Shown here: positions 60,769 to 64,000 of the stretch, piece after piece
Position numbering within the stretch: the first letter of the stretch is position 1
Layout: each line of letters opens with the position of its first letter
Source: Scandinavium sp036495715
GTDB taxonomy: Bacteria > Pseudomonadota > Gammaproteobacteria > Enterobacterales > Enterobacteriaceae
Assembly (NCBI GenBank): GCA_036495715.1
Contig: DASXML010000010.1
Span: 1 to 64,000, forward strand
DNA: 64,000 nt
Direction of reading: 5' to 3'
Notes under the pieces: generated by a model
The model's input: the letters and a program-made list of their open reading frames with translations, nothing else
What the model was told of the DNA's origin: nothing
Database searches by the model: none
Translations under genes and position numbers: made by a program

Positions 60769-62285
60769 GCACACTTAACCTGATTCCGGGCCAACTGACC
60801 CTCTCACAGTTGCAAGATATCCACCGTCAGCCGCAGACGTTGACGCTTGATGACAGCGCCATCGCAGGCATTAACGCCAGCGTAGCCTGCGTGAACGCGA
60901 TTATGGCCGAAGGGCGCACCGCCTACGGTATCAACACCGGTTTTGGCCTGTTGGCGTCGACGCGTATCGCCACCGAGGACCTCGAAAATCTCCAGCGTTC
61001 GCTGGTGCTATCTCACGCCGCAGGCGTGGGGGAAGCGCTGGATGACGCGATGGTGCGCCTGATCATGGTGCTGAAAATCAACAGCCTGGCGCGTGGTTTT
61101 TCCGGCATTCGCCTGAGCGTGATTGAAGCGCTGATGGCGCTGGTGAATCACGAGGTGTACCCGTGTATTCCGGCGAAAGGTTCCGTCGGCGCGTCTGGCG
61201 ATTTAGCGCCGTTGGCGCACATGTCGCTGACGCTGCTCGGTGAAGGTAAAGCCCGCTGGAACGGCGAATGGCTGCCAGCTAAAGAAGCGCTGAAAAAAGC
61301 CGGACTTGAACCGCTGACGCTGGCGGCAAAAGAGGGGCTAGCGCTGCTCAACGGCACGCAGGCGTCTACTGCATTCGCCCTGCGTGGCCTGTTTGAAGCC
61401 GAAGAGTTGTTTAACTCGGCGGTGATTTGCGGGGCGTTGACCACCGAGGCGGCGCTCGGCTCTCGTCGTCCGTTCGATGCTCGTATTCATGACGCACGCG
61501 GTCAGCGCGGGCAAATTGACGCGGCGGCACTGTATCGCCACGTGCTGACCGATTCCAGCGCCGTGTCGCAGTCACACGCTAAATGCAGCAAAGTGCAGGA
61601 CCCGTACTCATTGCGCTGCCAGCCGCAGGTGATGGGCGCGTGTCTGACTCAATTGCGTCAGGCAAAAGAAGTGCTGCTGGCCGAAGCGAATGCGGTGTCC
61701 GATAACCCGCTGGTGTTTGCCGATGAAAACGAAGTGATTTCCGGCGGCAATTTCCACGCCGAGCCGGTGGCGATGGCGGCGGATAATATTGCGCTGGCGA
61801 TTGCTGAAATTGGTTCGCTGGCAGAGCGCCGTATCGCGCTGCTGATGGACAGCCATATGTCGCAGTTGCCGCCGTTCCTGGTGAAAAATGGCGGGGTGAA
61901 TTCTGGCTTTATGATTGCGCAAGTGACGGCTGCGGCGCTGGCGAGTGAAAACAAAGCGCTGGCGCACCCGCACAGCGTCGACAGTTTACCCACTTCTGCC
62001 AATCAGGAAGACCATGTGTCGATGGCACCCGCTGCCGGACGTCGTCTGTGGGCAATGGCCGATAACACACGCGGTGTGATTGCGGTGGAATGGCTGGCGG
62101 CAGTGCAGGGGATTGATATGCGTGAAGGGCTGACCACCAGTCCATTGCTGGAGCAGGCGCGTCATTTGTTGCGTGAAAAAGTGTCGCACTACGTTCAGGA
62201 TCGCTATTTCGCGCCGGATATCGAAGCGGCGATTGAGATGCTGGCGCAGGGCCAGTTGCAGAAACTGGTGCCTTCGGTGTTGTAA
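60765..62285 (+). CDS. hutH: Histidine ammonia-lyase
   Basis: First step: deaminates histidine to urocanate. The 506-residue product has the MIO prosthetic-group triad Ala-Ser-Gly in GSVGASGDLAPLAHM (about 142-144), YGINTGFGLLAST near the N-terminus with the catalytic Tyr, and QDPYSLRCQPQVMG-type VQDPYSLRCQPQ. The start overlaps hutU (ATGA). Ends before a REP cluster. Confidence 0.97.
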   Translation: MSTLNLIPGQLTLSQLQDIHRQPQTLTLDDSAIAGINASVACVNAIMAEGRTAYGINTGFGLLASTRIATEDLENLQRSLVLSHAAGVGEALDDAMVRLIMVLKINSLARGFSGIRLSVIEALMALVNHEVYPCIPAKGSVGASGDLAPLAHMSLTLLGEGKARWNGEWLPAKEALKKAGLEPLTLAAKEGLALLNGTQASTAFALRGLFEAEELFNSAVICGALTTEAALGSRRPFDARIHDARGQRGQIDAAALYRHVLTDSSAVSQSHAKCSKVQDPYSLRCQPQVMGACLTQLRQAKEVLLAEANAVSDNPLVFADENEVISGGNFHAEPVAMAADNIALAIAEIGSLAERRIALLMDSHMSQLPPFLVKNGGVNSGFMIAQVTAAALASENKALAHPHSVDSLPTSANQEDHVSMAPAAGRRLWAMADNTRGVIAVEWLAAVQGIDMREGLTTSPLLEQARHLLREKVSHYVQDRYFAPDIEAAIEMLAQGQLQKLVPSVL

Positions 62286-62290
62286 CAAAA

Positions 62291-62402
62291 TGCCGGATGG
62301 CGCTGCGCTTATCCGGCCTACGGGGTGTGTAGGCCGGGTCAAGCGTAACCGCCACCCGGCAGGGAATTTGTAGGTCGGGTAAGGCGTAGCCGCCACCCGA
62401 CA
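62291..62402. repeat. REP cluster (three units) between hutH and ybhB
   Basis: Unit 1 at 62291-62322 (TGCCGGATGGCGCTGCGCTT then ATCCGGCCTACG); unit 2 in opposite orientation at 62327-62362 (GTGTAGGCCGGGTCAAGCG then TAACCGCCACCCGGCA); unit 3 in the same orientation as unit 2 at 62370-62402 (TGTAGGTCGGGTAAGGCGTA then GCCGCCACCCGAC). It separates the convergent hutH and ybhB. Confidence 0.92.
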
Positions 62403-62407
62403 TTATC

Positions 62408-62884
62408 TCAGCTAAACATCGCCGTAATCGACGCGTTGGCAATACTGTGAAAATGCACGTTGAAGCCCACCATCGCCCCGCTCGCGCCTTCGTCCACGTC
62501 TAATTTCACCACATCCAACGCATGTACGGTAAAAATGTAGCGATGCGTTTCGCCTTTCGGCGGAGCTGCGCCGCCGTAACCCGCCTTGCCAAAATCAGTG
62601 CGCGTCTGAATCGCGCCCTCCGGCAGGTCGGCAATGCCCGAACCTGCGCCCTGTGGCAGTACGCGGGTGTCGGCCGGCAGATTTGCCACCACCCAATGCC
62701 ACCAGCCGGAACCGGTTGGCGCGTCCGGATCGTAACAAGTGACGACAAAACTCTTGGTGCCTGCGGGCACATCATCCCAGGCCAGATGCGGCGACAGATT
62801 ATCGCCGTCATAGCCCATGCCGTTGAACACCTGGCGGTGCGGCAATTTGTCGCCATCTTTAAAATCGTGACTGATCAGTTTCAT
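62408..62884 (-). CDS. ybhB: PEBP-family protein YbhB
   Basis: A 158-residue cytoplasmic protein of the Raf-kinase-inhibitor/phosphatidylethanolamine-binding family; biological role unknown. The ligand pocket motifs are present: YDPDAPTGSGWWHWVVANLPADT (about 52-74) and GETHRYIFTVHALDV (about 111-125). Length equals E. coli YbhB. It lies next to bioA as in E. coli and is transcribed in the same direction, 43 nt after the bioA-side spacer. Confidence 0.95.
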   Translation of the reverse strand: MKLISHDFKDGDKLPHRQVFNGMGYDGDNLSPHLAWDDVPAGTKSFVVTCYDPDAPTGSGWWHWVVANLPADTRVLPQGAGSGIADLPEGAIQTRTDFGKAGYGGAAPPKGETHRYIFTVHALDVVKLDVDEGASGAMVGFNVHFHSIANASITAMFS

Positions 62885-62926
62885 TTGGGTAGCCCTTCAG
62901 GGTGCTGAATAATCACGAAGTTTAGC

Positions 62927-64000
62927 TCAGGACGCAAAAAGCGTGTTGTCATTGAGAGCGTATTTCACCGCGTCCGTCAGCCGTGTCAGCTGCGCCGGAG
63001 TGATGATATATGGCGGCATCAGATAGATAAGTTTGCCAAACGGCCTGATCCACACCCCTTGCTCAACGAAGAATTTTTGCAGCCGCGCCATGTTCACCGG
63101 CGCTTTGGTTTCGACGACCCCGATAGCCCCCAGAATACGCACGTCAGCCACCTGTTCAGACGTCCGCGCGTCGGCGAGTTCATGTTTCAGCTGCGCTTCG
63201 ATATTCGCCACCTGCTGCTGCCAGTGACCTTCTTCCAGCAGCGCCAGACTTTCCGCTGCCACGGCGCAGGCCAGCGGATTACCCATAAACGTCGGGCCAT
63301 GCATGAAGCAGCCCGCTTCGCCGTCGCTGATGGTATCGGCCACCTTGCGGGTGGTGAGCGTCGCTGACAGCGTCATGGTGCCGCCGGTTAATGCTTTGCC
63401 GAGACACAAAATGTCCGGCGCAATTCCCGCGTGTTCACAGGCGAACAGCTTGCCGGTGCGGCCAAATCCGGTGGCGATTTCATCGGCAATCAGCAGAATG
63501 CCCTCACGGTCGCACATCTTGCGTAACCGACGCAGCCATTCAGGATGGTACATCCGCATTCCCCCCGCGCCCTGCACAATCGGTTCGACGATAACCGCCG
63601 CGATGTCGCTGCGATGTGCCGCCATCAGGCGGGCAAACGGCACCATATCCATCTCATCCCATTCGCCGTCGAAACGGCTTTGCGGGGCGGGCGCGAACAG
63701 GTTTTCCGGCAGATAGCCTTTCCACAGGCTGTGCATCGAATTATCCGGATCACAGACCGACATCGCGCCAAACGTATCGCCGTGATAGCCGTTGCGGAAA
63801 GTGAGAAAACGTTGGCGCGACTCGCCTTTGGCCTGCCAGTACTGCAACGCCATTTTCATTGCCACTTCCACTGCCACCGAACCGGAATCCGCAAGGAACA
63901 CGCACTCCAGCGAATCTGGCGTCATCGACACCAGTCTGCGGCACAGCGCCACGGCGGCGGGGTGCGTTACTCCGCCGAACATCACGTGTGACATCTGCGC
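62927..64000 (-). CDS. bioA: Adenosylmethionine-8-amino-7-oxononanoate aminotransferase (C-terminal part)
   Basis: Makes 7,8-diaminononanoate for biotin synthesis, using S-adenosylmethionine as amino donor. The gene is cut by the right window edge: 357 residues are visible and about 70 N-terminal residues are missing compared with the 429-residue E. coli enzyme. PLP-site features: GSVAVEVAMKMALQYW, NGYHGDTFGAMSV, LLIADEIATGFGRTGK and the Schiff-base Lys in CLGKALTGGTM. The reading frame continues to the last base (Ala-Gln before MSHVMFGG), so the internal Met is not the true start. Confidence 0.97.
   Translation of the reverse strand, partial: AQMSHVMFGGVTHPAAVALCRRLVSMTPDSLECVFLADSGSVAVEVAMKMALQYWQAKGESRQRFLTFRNGYHGDTFGAMSVCDPDNSMHSLWKGYLPENLFAPAPQSRFDGEWDEMDMVPFARLMAAHRSDIAAVIVEPIVQGAGGMRMYHPEWLRRLRKMCDREGILLIADEIATGFGRTGKLFACEHAGIAPDILCLGKALTGGTMTLSATLTTRKVADTISDGEAGCFMHGPTFMGNPLACAVAAESLALLEEGHWQQQVANIEAQLKHELADARTSEQVADVRILGAIGVVETKAPVNMARLQKFFVEQGVWIRPFGKLIYLMPPYIITPAQLTRLTDAVKYALNDNTLFAS

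Overview
The window is a stretch of chromosome from a member of the Enterobacteriaceae. Almost every protein can be matched by recall to an Escherichia coli K-12 protein with near-identical length and order: gltA / sdhCDAB-sucABCD / mngRAB / cydABX-ybgE / ybgC-tolQRAB-pal-cpoB / tRNA-Lys and tRNA-Val cluster / nadA-pnuC / zitB / ybgS / aroG / gpmA / galETKM / modF / modE / acrZ / modABC / ybhA / pgl / ybhC / ybhB / bioA. It is not E. coli. It carries a complete hut (histidine utilisation) block between ybhC and ybhB, as in Salmonella and Klebsiella, a BCCT transporter gene between modE and modF, and a polyuronate-lyase cluster between sucD and mngR. The relatives Enterobacter, Leclercia, Citrobacter and Klebsiella fit; the species cannot be fixed from this window.

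Layout. Positions 1-12361 hold TCA-cycle genes: citrate synthase (minus strand), then succinate dehydrogenase, 2-oxoglutarate dehydrogenase E1/E2 and succinyl-CoA synthetase as one long plus-strand unit ending in a terminator that matches the SdhX sRNA region. Positions 12370-18022 hold the accessory cluster: an ExuT-like MFS transporter, an exported alginate-lyase-fold protein and a cytoplasmic heparinase II/III-like protein (minus strand), facing a KdgM-family outer-membrane porin. Together they look like an uptake and depolymerisation route for an acidic polysaccharide. Positions 18069-23556 hold the mannosylglycerate system; 24237-27375 cytochrome bd-I; 27527-33066 the Tol-Pal envelope machine; 33232-33927 five tRNA genes; 34403-39987 NAD synthesis, zinc efflux, aromatic synthesis and glycolysis; 40190-44450 the Leloir galactose operon; 44656-52242 molybdate uptake and regulation with the inserted BCCT transporter; 52243-55596 ybhA, pgl and ybhC; 55814-62285 hutIGC and hutUH; 62408-64000 ybhB and the C-terminal part of bioA, cut by the window edge.

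Regulatory sites visible directly include a perfect TyrR box before aroG, a NadR box before nadA, the two galactose operators of galE, a ModE site before modA, a perfect FNR box before cydA, a Fur-like site before gpmA and paired HutC-type palindromes before hutI and hutU. The window is rich in small intergenic repeats: four ERIC-type elements, three of them inside the sdh-suc transcription unit, several REP/BIME units, and repeated 3' fragments of tRNA-Lys in the tRNA cluster.

Most of the window is ordinary core chromosome. The least described part is the four-gene polyuronate cluster at 12370-18022, followed by the repeat insertions in the sdh-suc leader and spacers. All comparisons with E. 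coli and other species are from memory, not from a search.
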